Assembly: GCA_014359855.1 (NCBI GenBank)
Contig: JACIYQ010000022.1
Span: 1 to 6,441, forward strand
Length of the DNA: 6,441 bases
Direction of reading: 5' to 3'
DNA from: Parvibaculum sp.
GTDB taxonomy: Bacteria > Pseudomonadota > Alphaproteobacteria > Parvibaculales > Parvibaculaceae
Below, piece by piece: positions 1 through 6,249 of the stretch (position 1 is its first letter; the number at the start of each line of letters is the position of its first letter). The position numbers were made by a program, and so were the translations under genes. The notes under the pieces are model-generated. The model was not told the origin of the DNA, did no database searches, and saw only the letters and a program-made list of their open reading frames with translations.

Positions 1-30
1 TCCGGGGCGGCCATCGCCGCACGCATGGCC

Positions 31-36
31 GGAGGG
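31..36 (+). promoter_or_regulatory. Ribosome binding site of the RHH gene
   Basis: GGAGGG lies seven bases before the ATG at 44. It selects this frame over the open frame starting at ATG 25, whose translation is Arg/Ala-rich and featureless. Confidence 0.7.
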
Positions 37-43
37 ACGCGGC

Positions 44-376
44 ATGAGCGGCTTCAAGGAAGAGACGCCGGAGACCGGCGCCGATGCGGGCGAGAGCGAA
101 GAGCGGCGCGGACGGCGCGGCCATCGCCACGGACGGCGGCACAAGCGCCACAGTGGCGAGGATCGCGACACGACGCGCGTGCAGCTCGAACTGCCGCCGC
201 AGGCGATGGAGCGGCTGCAGCAGCTGAAGGAAAAGACGGAGGCCGCGTCCTATGCGGAAGTGATCCGCAACGCGCTCAGGCTCTACGAGGCGCTGATCCA
301 GGAAGCCGAACGCGGCGCCGAGTTCCAGGTGAAGCAGCCGGACGGGACGAGCGTGCCCTACAGGATTTTTCTGTAA
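44..376 (+). CDS. Ribbon-helix-helix (CopG/Arc-like) small protein with basic N-terminal tail
   Basis: A 110-residue protein. Residues 1-40 are hydrophilic and low-complexity: an acidic stretch, then an Arg/His-rich run (about 21-36, RRGRRGHRHGRRHKRH). Residues 43-88 fit a ribbon-helix-helix fold: a short beta strand (TRVQLELP), helix A (about 51-66), a turn around 67-69, and helix B (AEVIRNALRLYEALIQEAE). RHH proteins dimerise and insert the paired strands into the DNA major groove, so a small DNA-binding regulator is the natural inference; the basic tail could add nonspecific nucleic-acid or metal contacts. The last 20 residues (EFQVKQPDGTSVPYRIFL) look like an extra strand pair. The ATG is supported by GGAGGG seven bases upstream. 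It overlaps a TGA in another frame (ATGA, 44-47), so coupling to an unseen upstream gene is possible. It is convergent with divL. No antitoxin-toxin partner is visible downstream. Target unknown. Confidence 0.85.
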   Translation: MSGFKEETPETGADAGESEERRGRRGHRHGRRHKRHSGEDRDTTRVQLELPPQAMERLQQLKEKTEAASYAEVIRNALRLYEALIQEAERGAEFQVKQPDGTSVPYRIFL

Positions 377-381
377 AGAGT

Positions 382-399
382 TGATCCGCAGACGGATCA
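382..399. terminator. Small hairpin between convergent genes (weak bidirectional terminator candidate)
   Basis: A perfect 7-bp inverted repeat (TGATCCG, loop CAGA, CGGATCA) lies in the 20-base gap between the RHH gene and divL, and its right arm includes the divL stop codon (397-399). Neither side carries a convincing T-run, so a classic intrinsic terminator is doubtful. A shared stem between convergent genes could still slow read-through or protect 3' ends. Confidence 0.35.
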
Positions 400-2976
400 G
401 CCCGCTTCGACCCTTGTCGGCGTGGGGGCGGAGGTCGTGCCTGTGGCCGGCGGGGCGGCGCGGACGGGGAGGTGGCAGGTGACGCGGGTGCCGACATCGG
501 GGGCGCTTTCGAGCGTCACCCAGCCGCCATGCAGTTCCACGAAGGAGCGCACGAGGCTGAGGCCGAGGCCCGCGCCGCGGCGGCGATCCGAACCGCCATG
601 CGCCTCGAAGCGGTCGAAGACATTGCCCTGGAATTCCGGCTTGATGCCTATCCCTGTATCCTCGACATAGAGCTCGACCGAGCTTTCATGCCGCGCGGCA
701 CCGACGATGATGGTGTCGCCGGGGCTCGTGAAGGCGAGCGAATTCGACAGCAGGTTGATCATGATCTGCTTGATGCGCTTTTCGTCGGCGCGCACCGTGC
801 CGATGTCCTTCGGGCATTCGACCCTGAGGACGACCTTGTTCTTCTGCGCGGGACGCTGCGCGAATTCCTCCGTCGCATAGATGACTTCCGACAGTTCGAC
901 ATCGGAAAGATCGAGCGTCATGGCGCCCGCCTCGATGACGGCGAGATCGAGAATGTCGTTCACGACGTCGATCAGCGTTTCGGAACTTTCAAGAATGCCC
1001 TGCATGTATTCGTGCTGGCGCGGATTGAGCGTGCCGAACATTTCCGCTTCGAGGATCTCGCCGAAGCCCAGGATGTTGGTGAGCGGCGTGCGGAGCTGAT
1101 AGGAGACGTGGCTGATGAATTCGGACTTGAGGCGGTCCGCCGTTTCGAGCGCGTCGTTGCGGTCGCGCAGCGCCTGCTCCATCTGCGTCGAATCCGTCAC
1201 GTCGACATAGGTCATGAGCGTCGCGCCATCGGGCAGCGGCACCATGGCATAGTCGACGACCGTGCCGTCCGGCCGGAGGAGCCGGCCGGTCTGCGGCGTG
1301 CGCATGCCCGACATGCCGGTGACGCCGTTCCTCAGCGCTTCCCATTCGCGCTCGTCGGCCATGAGCGGGCGGCAAAGCTCGATCAGTTCGTTCACATGCG
1401 GCTCGCCGCCGAGCTTGTCTTCGTCGAGCGCCCAGATGTTGAGGAAGGCAGGATTGAAGAGCTTCAACCGCCCGTCCGAACCGAACACCGCCACACCTTC
1501 ATAGAGATGGTCGATCGTTTCGCGCTGGACGCGGGCGAGCGTGTTGTAGGAGCTTTCGAGGTTCAGCCGCTCGGTGACATTTTCATAGAGATAGATGACG
1601 CCGCCGAAGGGGTGCGCCTGCGCGAGCACCTTGACGGTGCGGCCGTCCGGCAAGTGCCAGAACTCCTCGAGCGGCTCGGTCGAGGTGTAGATTTCCATGC
1701 GGCCCTGCTTCCAGGCCTGGAAGTTCGCCTGTTCGGGCAGGCGGCGGCGCGCGCGCAACTCGTCGAGAATTTCATTGTCGGAGGGACCGCCGTCGAGCCA
1801 TTGCGGGTCGAGGCCCCAGAGTGTTTCGTAGGCGCGGTTGTGGAAGGTGAGGCGCTTGTCCGGCCCGCAGATCGCGACCGCTGTCGTCACGCGGTCGAGC
1901 GTCGCGGCATGGCTTTCGATGTGGCGGCGAAGCTCGGCTTCCGCCTCGTCGAGATCCGACACGTCGACGGCGATGCCGGCAACGCCGTCAGAAAGGCGCT
2001 GCTCGATGATGTCGAGCGCGCGGCGTTCGCCCGCCATGATGGCGTGGCTGCGCTCGCGGGCGCGCGAGCGGTCGAAGAGCGTGCGGCGAAGCGTGGCAAG
2101 GGTTTCCTCGCCGAGAAGTTCGACGCCGCGCGTCACAGCATCGTCCGGCGAAGCGGCGTCGACGGCACGGGCATAGGCCGCGTTCACCCAGACGAGATTT
2201 CCCCTGTCGTCGCGGCGCCAGGCGGCGAAGGGCGCCTGCATGAGATGTTCCTCGAAGCGGCCGCGGCTGAACTCGGCCTGGCGGAGGCGCTCCTTGAGGC
2301 GCGAGACCTCGGCGCGCTCGCCGGTCACGTCGCGCAACCAGAGCACCGCCAGCGCGCCTGCGGGGCGGCCTTCCGCCTCGAAGGTGCGTCCGTCCGTCGA
2401 CTGAACATGAAGCGAGAAGCGCGCGCCGCGCGTCCTGAGCCGCTGCACCGCCGTGTTGAGGCGGCCGGCATTTTCCGGCTCGAGCCGGGTAAGCAGGTAG
2501 TTGAAGTCGAGATCGCCCGAGGAAGGATCCACCAGCGTCGCCGTGGAACCGACGATGCGGGGCCGGGCCTGAAAGGTGCCGGGCGCGGCGCGCAAGCTCT
2601 CCGGCGTCCAGATGAAGACGGCATCGGGCTCGGCGGCGAGGATCGATTCGGCCGCATCGAGACGGGCTTCGAGGGCGGAGAGGCTCGCCTCGCGCTCGAG
2701 CGCGACGCGGCGGGCGGCGCGGGCCGTGCGAAGGCCGGTGATGGCGGCGAGGATGCCGGCGAAGGCGAGGCCGGCAGCAATGGCAAAGGAGGTGGCGACG
2801 GCGGGCTCGGCGGCGGCTTCCGAGGGCAACCCCAGCACGGCAAGCGTTTCCATCAGCCCCTTGGGGACAGGCTGCGCGGCGGTGGCAAAAGGGAAGGACG
2901 CCGCAAAAAGCGCCGGGGCAAATCTTGCCCCACGCCGCACGACATCACGCTTCCGGCTCTTTGCCGACTTCAACAC
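397..2976 (-). CDS. divL: DivL-like multi-PAS sensor kinase with tyrosine at the phospho-acceptor site
   Basis: An 859-residue membrane-anchored PAS histidine-kinase homologue, numbered from GTG 2976. A basic N-terminus and hydrophobic stretch (about 14-35) and a second membrane segment (about 59-82) precede a helical linker. Four PAS-like regions follow: about 110-219 (degenerate), 241-341, 358-470 and 479-596. The DHp domain (about 613-683) has the H-box FISHVSYQLRTPLTNI, with Tyr626 (TAT, 1099-1101) where histidine is expected. The catalytic domain keeps the N-box (NLLSNS, from Asn741), G1 (DTGIGI, from Asp773), F-box (VFDRF) and G2 (GAGLGLSL, 801-808). The Tyr H-box and four PAS domains are the hallmark of Caulobacter DivL, which binds DivK~P and tunes CckA and hence CtrA. 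Upstream in-frame TTG 3027 and ATG 3009 exist, but GTG 2976 has GGAAGGGG seven bases before it. It lies downstream of ahcY but behind a terminator, so it is probably transcribed independently. An alternative call is a generic PAS hybrid-type kinase; the Tyr makes DivL much likelier. Confidence 0.87.
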   Translation of the reverse strand: MLKSAKSRKRDVVRRGARFAPALFAASFPFATAAQPVPKGLMETLAVLGLPSEAAAEPAVATSFAIAAGLAFAGILAAITGLRTARAARRVALEREASLSALEARLDAAESILAAEPDAVFIWTPESLRAAPGTFQARPRIVGSTATLVDPSSGDLDFNYLLTRLEPENAGRLNTAVQRLRTRGARFSLHVQSTDGRTFEAEGRPAGALAVLWLRDVTGERAEVSRLKERLRQAEFSRGRFEEHLMQAPFAAWRRDDRGNLVWVNAAYARAVDAASPDDAVTRGVELLGEETLATLRRTLFDRSRARERSHAIMAGERRALDIIEQRLSDGVAGIAVDVSDLDEAEAELRRHIESHAATLDRVTTAVAICGPDKRLTFHNRAYETLWGLDPQWLDGGPSDNEILDELRARRRLPEQANFQAWKQGRMEIYTSTEPLEEFWHLPDGRTVKVLAQAHPFGGVIYLYENVTERLNLESSYNTLARVQRETIDHLYEGVAVFGSDGRLKLFNPAFLNIWALDEDKLGGEPHVNELIELCRPLMADEREWEALRNGVTGMSGMRTPQTGRLLRPDGTVVDYAMVPLPDGATLMTYVDVTDSTQMEQALRDRNDALETADRLKSEFISHVSYQLRTPLTNILGFGEILEAEMFGTLNPRQHEYMQGILESSETLIDVVNDILDLAVIEAGAMTLDLSDVELSEVIYATEEFAQRPAQKNKVVLRVECPKDIGTVRADEKRIKQIMINLLSNSLAFTSPGDTIIVGAARHESSVELYVEDTGIGIKPEFQGNVFDRFEAHGGSDRRRGAGLGLSLVRSFVELHGGWVTLESAPDVGTRVTCHLPVRAAPPATGTTSAPTPTRVEAG

Positions 2977-2983
2977 ACGACAA

Positions 2984-2991
2984 CCCCTTCC
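2984..2991 (-). promoter_or_regulatory. Ribosome binding site deciding the divL start
   Basis: On the minus strand GGAAGGGG sits seven bases before GTG 2976 (ten before TTG 2973). The in-frame TTG 3027 and ATG 3009 have no comparable site, so the shorter protein is preferred. Confidence 0.6.
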
Positions 2992-3045
2992 GTCTTGCGC
3001 CCTGCCCATGGATATGAGCGGGCGCAAATCACCGGACCCCGGCGG

Positions 3046-3075
3046 ATACTACACCACGAGGGACTCGGAGGTGAA
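3046..3075 (-). promoter_or_regulatory. Candidate divL promoter with a GANTC site in the spacer
   Basis: On the minus strand TTCACC (3070-3075) and TAGTAT (3046-3051) are 18 bases apart, giving a plausible sigma70-like -35/-10 pair with transcription starting near 3039, about 60 bases before the preferred GTG. The spacer holds GAGTC (3062-3066), a GANTC motif of the kind methylated by CcrM in alphaproteobacteria. The hexamers are imperfect, so the call is tentative. A private promoter is expected because ahcY ends in a terminator. Confidence 0.4.
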
Positions 3076-3140
3076 ATAGGGCGTTCCAGAAAGAGCGAGG
3101 AACCGCCGGGCTTCAGGGCCGCTGGCAGGCTGCGGCAACA

Positions 3141-3167
3141 AAAAGCCCGGCACAAGGCCGGGCTTTT
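3141..3167 (-). terminator. Strong intrinsic terminator after ahcY
   Basis: A perfect 11-bp inverted repeat, AAAAGCCCGGC / GCCGGGCTTTT, with loop ACAAG, begins 21 bases past the ahcY stop. On the minus strand the GC stem runs straight into TTTTTG, the classic Rho-independent form. The stem is A/T-flanked on both sides, so it could also work on the plus strand, although no gene there needs it. It uncouples divL from ahcY. Confidence 0.9.
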
Positions 3168-3188
3168 CAGCATTACTAACGCCGCCGC

Positions 3189-4607
3189 TCAGTAGCGGTA
3201 GGTCTCGGGCTTGAAGGGGCCTTCGGCGGCGACGCCGATGTACTCGGCCTGCTTCTTGTTCAGCTTTTCGAGCTTCACGCCGATCTTTTCGAGGTGGAGG
3301 CGCGCGACCTTCTCGTCGAGCTCCTTCTTCAGGACGTAGACCTTCTTCTCGTATTCATCCGGCTTGGTCCAGAGTTCGATCTGGGCGAGCGTCTGGTTGG
3401 TGAAGGAAGCCGACATGACGAAGCTCGGATGGCCCGTGCCGCAGCCGAGATTCACGAGGCGGCCCTCGGCGAGCAGGATGATGCGCTTGCCGTCCTGGAA
3501 CTCGATCTCGTCGACCTGCGGCTTCACATTGTGCCACTTGAGATTGCGCAGACCGCCGATCTGGATTTCGCTGTCGAAGTGGCCGATGTTGCAGACGATG
3601 GCGCGGTGCTTCATTTTCCGCATGTGATCGACGGTGATGACGTCGACATTGCCGGTCGTCGTGACGAAGATGTCGCCACGGGGTGCGGCTTCATCCATGG
3701 TCGTCACTTCATAGCCTTCCATCGCGGCCTGGAGCGCGCAGATGGGGTCGATCTCGGTGACGATGACGCGGCAGCCGGCCTGGCGGAGCGAGGCGGCGGA
3801 GCCCTTGCCCACATCGCCGAAGCCCGCGACGACACCGACCTTGCCCGACATCATGACGTCGGTGGCGCGGCGGATACCGTCCACCAGCGATTCACGGCAG
3901 CCATAGAGATTGTCGAATTTCGACTTCGTGACGCTGTCGTTGACGTTGATCGCGGGCCAGAGCAGCGTGCCCTTCTTCTGCATTTCATAGAGGCGATGGA
4001 CGCCGGTCGTCGTTTCTTCGGTGACGCCGCGCACGCTTTTCGCGATCTGGGTGTAGAAGCCCGGCTTGTGCTTCAGGCGGCGCTTGATCGCGGCGAAGAG
4101 GATTTCCTCTTCTTCATTGCCCGGCGTTTCGAGGAAGGCGACGTCGCCCTCTTCCGCGCGCTTGCCGAGATGGATGAGGAGCGTCGCGTCGCCGCCATCG
4201 TCGAGGATCATGTTGGGCGCGCCGCCATCCGACCATTCGAAAATGCGGTGGGTGTATTCCCAGTAGTCCTCGAGGCTCTCGCCCTTGATCGCGAAGACGG
4301 GGATGCCGCGCGCGGCAATGGCGGCGGCGGCGTGATCCTGCGTCGAATAGATGTTGCAGGACGCCCAGCGGATGTCGGCGCCGAGCTCGGCCAGCGTTTC
4401 GATCAGCACGGCGGTCTGGATGGTCATGTGGAGCGAGCCGGCAATGCGGGCGCCCTTCAGCGGCTTCGTCGGGCCGAATTCCTCGCGGGTCGCCATGAGG
4501 CCCGGCATTTCGGTCTCGGCGATGTCCAGTTCCTTGCGGCCCCAGTCGGCGAGATTGATGTCCTTGATGGCGTAATCGTGGGTATCGGCTTTTGCGGCTT
4601 GGCTCAT
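3189..4607 (-). CDS. ahcY: S-adenosylhomocysteine hydrolase (adenosylhomocysteinase)
   Basis: A 472-residue cytosolic enzyme that reversibly splits S-adenosylhomocysteine into adenosine and homocysteine, removing the product inhibitor of methyltransferases in the activated methyl cycle. It uses tightly bound NAD. Visible signatures: SLHMT with His60; LDDGGD (135-140); TEETTTGVH (about 196-204); NVNDSVTKSKFDN (221-233), with Lys228 and Asp232 matching the human Lys186/Asp190 pair; the Rossmann loop GFGDVGKG (262-269); NIGHFD with His343; and the C-terminal KPETYRY, whose Lys and Tyr reach into the partner subunit's NAD site. About 40 residues (roughly 147-187) form the insertion typical of many bacterial forms. 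The frame stays open upstream to 4826, but the family N-terminus matches ATG 4607, preceded by AAGGAG at a rather long 12-base spacing. All key residues are present, so it should be active. It is transcribed from its own promoter and ends at a strong terminator. Confidence 0.98.
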   Translation of the reverse strand: MSQAAKADTHDYAIKDINLADWGRKELDIAETEMPGLMATREEFGPTKPLKGARIAGSLHMTIQTAVLIETLAELGADIRWASCNIYSTQDHAAAAIAARGIPVFAIKGESLEDYWEYTHRIFEWSDGGAPNMILDDGGDATLLIHLGKRAEEGDVAFLETPGNEEEEILFAAIKRRLKHKPGFYTQIAKSVRGVTEETTTGVHRLYEMQKKGTLLWPAINVNDSVTKSKFDNLYGCRESLVDGIRRATDVMMSGKVGVVAGFGDVGKGSAASLRQAGCRVIVTEIDPICALQAAMEGYEVTTMDEAAPRGDIFVTTTGNVDVITVDHMRKMKHRAIVCNIGHFDSEIQIGGLRNLKWHNVKPQVDEIEFQDGKRIILLAEGRLVNLGCGTGHPSFVMSASFTNQTLAQIELWTKPDEYEKKVYVLKKELDEKVARLHLEKIGVKLEKLNKKQAEYIGVAAEGPFKPETYRY

Positions 4608-4643
4608 GAGGCTGTCGCGCTCCTTTTGAATTCGGCGGTGCGT

Positions 4644-4684
4644 CCGGTCACCGGCCCGGCGGCCCGAAAAAGGGCCCGCGGGCC
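4644..4684 (-). promoter_or_regulatory. GC-rich inverted-repeat cluster in the ahcY 5' leader
   Basis: The predicted ahcY leader (about 4608-4727) holds several competing inverted repeats: CCGGT-C-ACCGG (4644-4654), GGCCC/GGGCC around GAAAAA (4661-4676), and the 12-base palindrome GGCCCGCGGGCC (4673-4684). The last two share bases, so they cannot form together; this suggests alternative folds. I do not recognise an SAH-riboswitch core here. The repeats may be regulatory, or only a by-product of high GC. Confidence 0.35.
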
Positions 4685-4733
4685 GACGCGCAAGCGAGTG
4701 CTGCGCCAGCGGGAACCGGCGTCGTGATGGGGC

Positions 4734-4762
4734 CTTATAACAAGGCGAGGCCGGGGGAGCAA
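4734..4762 (-). promoter_or_regulatory. Probable ahcY promoter (sigma70-like)
   Basis: On the minus strand TTGCTC (4757-4762) and TATAAG (4734-4739) are separated by exactly 17 bases. Transcription would start near 4727, giving a leader of about 120 bases before ATG 4607. The promoter lies next to the thioesterase-like remnant, so ahcY keeps its own expression although it is separated from ptsH. Confidence 0.6.
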
Positions 4763-4776
4763 GATGACATAAAGAA

Positions 4777-4956
4777 ATGTTTATATGTTTTTGCGGCTTA
4801 TGGCGAGCGCGCAGGGCGCAAGGCACGAAGCCGCTGATCGGCGTTGCGGATTCGAAGGTTTTCCGGCGGGGATATTTCGACCAGCCGGCGGAACTGTGGG
4901 GTGCGGACGGGACGCTTCTCGCGACGAGCGTGCAGACGGTTTATTTCAAAGAATGA
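4777..4956 (+). pseudogene. 3' remnant resembling a hotdog-fold acyl-CoA thioesterase C-terminus
   Basis: A short frame (59 codons from ATG 4777, stop TGA 4954-4956) has a first part that looks like random translation (MFICFCGLWRARRAQG) and a second part that looks like real protein: about 38 residues from GVADSKVF, including GYFDQPAELWGADG and LLATSVQTVYFKE. The pattern aromatic-x-x-x-(E/A)-x-W-x-x-DG-x-LLA-x-S is how the last two strands of TesB/4HBT_3-type thioesterases end; this is from memory. No Shine-Dalgarno or upstream hotdog core is present, and the frame closes at 4765. It is therefore probably the tail of a gene whose 5' part was lost in a rearrangement whose breakpoint lies near 4800-4840. 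Its GC-rich codon use matches the chromosome rather than the AT-richer DNA to its right. It could instead be a short unknown gene. Confidence 0.45.
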
Positions 4957-5200
4957 ATTTCAGATACAAATTGCCCCCCAATGAGAGGCTTGCTGATCAT
5001 AGGAAGAAATTTCTGATCGATTTTTTGATATTGTCGAAAACTGGGCGCTTAGGAACCCGGATGTGTTGGTTGCCTATCTAAAAGCATGTGCGGCACGACG
5101 TTGCCTTTCGTCGTACGTGCAAATACGCTGAAATTTCATGTCCCTGCTTCGCAGAGACGACGACCGCAAGCCAGTTTGTAGTGAGAAAAACCTTTCCCCG
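4957..5200. other. AT-richer spacer without a recognisable gene
   Basis: This spacer lies between the thioesterase-like remnant and the end of the SH3 lipoprotein gene. The base composition drops clearly here. It contains an imperfect hairpin (ACGACG 5095-5100 / CGTCGT 5109-5114, loop TTGCCTTT), which on the minus strand is followed after about ten bases by CTTTT and could be a weak terminator for the lipoprotein gene. A short frame at about 5003-5134 (+) reads like protein in part (DIVENWALRNPDVLVAYLK) but has no start signal and no family I recognise; it may be a decayed gene fragment. Confidence 0.4.
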
Positions 5201-6162
5201 CTATCTTCCCACCTCCGTCATCGACAACTCAATTTTTCCGGAAGGAAGAACAAGGCATCGTGCATGGTACTCGAGATCAAGCCCAAAACCATTTTTTGCG
5301 GAAAATTCTTGGATGATTGTTCGATTGCCGTTGTTATGAACGGTTGTGGCATACCCGAGAATCCTGTGGAAACTCACGGTCGAAGGATACGTCGCCTGCC
5401 CTAGAATTTCTTGCTCGCAAGCGACTCTCGATGGTTGTTCCGGATAAGCTACTGGGATTCCAAGTTTCGAATTCGAAGCTATTTCATCTGATGAAAACCA
5501 AACATTGAACGGCTCTTTTCCATTCTTCGCATTGCAGGTTACGTAGTAAGAGCCGCGCTTCTTTTCGCTGTAGTAGCCCGTATATATGCTGGCACAATTG
5601 GGCTCGTCCTTTAGAACCTTGCGCGCGCCTTGAAGAAGTATTTTTTTGTCTGCGACGGTCAACTCTGGCTCAGCATCTATGTCCCACAGAAGACCCGCAG
5701 CCTGATCATCAGACATTTCTCTTGCAATAAACTTCTTCAGAACCCATCCGCTTTCCCAAAAAACCGGCTTTCCGTCAGCTTCAACGATATCCCCCTTGAT
5801 CCAATCGGCTGTTTCACAGCGCGCCTCTAAAACTGCTGTGGTCCAAAGCGTCCGATAGATTGTTCGACCCAACACACTGGTAGCGCGTTCATTTATGACC
5901 CGATCATAGTTTGTACCGGGACCGGTTCGGAAATTCACGTCATTGCTTTTGACATAAAGTTTTCCATGCGAAGGCTCGCCCACTTCACAAGAAGTTTGCT
6001 TATCGTCCGTTGCCGAATTAACGGATCCAACTGCATCCTCATTCTGGTCGCAGGATGCGAGGATATGCATCCCTCCCCCGAAAAGCATCGCGAAAGCAAA
6101 TGCTTTGAACCGGCTGAGCGGCGTTCTGGAATGCTCTCGCATGGCTTGGTCTCGGGCAATTT
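4968..6162. repeat. 9-base inverted repeat flanking the low-GC segment
   Basis: AAATTGCCC at 4968-4976 recurs in inverted form, GGGCAATTT, at 6154-6162. The two arms bracket the spacer and the SH3 lipoprotein gene, close to where composition changes on the left and just outside the gene start on the right. No transposase and no clean target duplication is visible, so this may be coincidence. Confidence 0.3.
5201..6142 (-). CDS. Exported SH3b-domain lipoprotein of unknown function
   Basis: A 313-residue protein. Residues 1-31 form a lipoprotein signal: Arg/Lys-containing N-region, hydrophobic AFAFAMLFGGGMHI, then lipobox LASC with lipid-bearing Cys31. The +2 residue is Asp, which in the E. 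coli Lol rule favours inner-membrane retention. After a polar linker (32-60), residues about 62-139 form a bacterial SH3 domain with the typical VNFRTGPGTNYD motif and the closing GWVLKKFI strand. SH3b domains often bind cell-wall peptides or mediate periplasmic contacts. The C-terminal half (about 160-313) is a second domain with GSYYVTCNAKNG and PFNVWFSSDEI patterns that I do not recognise. Beyond Cys31 there are six cysteines (52, 109, 183, 203, 242, 296), enough for three disulfides, consistent with export. ATG 6142 gives the full signal; its Shine-Dalgarno is poor (GAG about ten bases upstream). Codon use and GC are lower than in neighbours, suggesting acquisition. It separates ptsH from ahcY. 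Confidence 0.85.
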   Translation of the reverse strand: MREHSRTPLSRFKAFAFAMLFGGGMHILASCDQNEDAVGSVNSATDDKQTSCEVGEPSHGKLYVKSNDVNFRTGPGTNYDRVINERATSVLGRTIYRTLWTTAVLEARCETADWIKGDIVEADGKPVFWESGWVLKKFIAREMSDDQAAGLLWDIDAEPELTVADKKILLQGARKVLKDEPNCASIYTGYYSEKKRGSYYVTCNAKNGKEPFNVWFSSDEIASNSKLGIPVAYPEQPSRVACEQEILGQATYPSTVSFHRILGYATTVHNNGNRTIIQEFSAKNGFGLDLEYHARCLVLPSGKIELSMTEVGR

Positions 6163-6249
6163 AGATTTTCATAATGCTCCCATTTCTTCGACAAATCGAG
6201 ACCCATCAAACAGGTCATCGCAACGGATCAAAGGTAATAGTGGAGACTT
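6143..6249. other. Intergenic region upstream of the lipoprotein gene
   Basis: An AT-richer gap between the ptsH stop and the lipoprotein start, expected to hold the lipoprotein promoter. No clear -35/-10 pair stands out. It contains a 7-bp inverted repeat, GGTCTCG (6148-6154) and CGAGACC (6197-6203), that could be an operator or chance, and one arm of the longer-range 9-base repeat. Confidence 0.4.

Noticed and set aside
472..3195. Plus-strand open frame of 907 codons opposite divL
   Set aside because: It is the antisense of divL, kept open by high GC. Its translation is rich in Arg, Glu, Asp and Ala without motifs, while the minus strand shows PAS and kinase motifs.
3294..4727. Plus-strand open frame of 477 codons opposite ahcY
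   Set aside because: Antisense shadow of a very well-conserved enzyme; no ribosome site or recognisable domain.
4608..4727. SAH riboswitch upstream of ahcY
   Set aside because: I looked for the conserved core of the known SAH aptamer and did not find it in the leader.
4608..4826. Longer ahcY starting at 4826
   Set aside because: The extra 73 residues do not resemble the family, they cover the probable promoter, and ATG 4607 gives the normal N-terminus and length.
5006..5026. Palindrome AGAAATTTCT followed by TTTTTT as a plus-strand terminator
   Set aside because: The stem is short and A/T only, and the T-run starts several bases later; such patterns are common in AT-rich spacers.
5003..5134. 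Short plus-strand frame containing DIVENWALRNPDVLVAYLK
   Set aside because: It has no start codon context, ribosome site or recognised family. It may be a decayed fragment, but not supportable as a gene.
5088..5404. Plus-strand frames of 83 and 88 codons overlapping the lipoprotein gene end
   Set aside because: They are opposite a gene with a clear signal peptide and SH3 domain, and show no motifs or ribosome sites.
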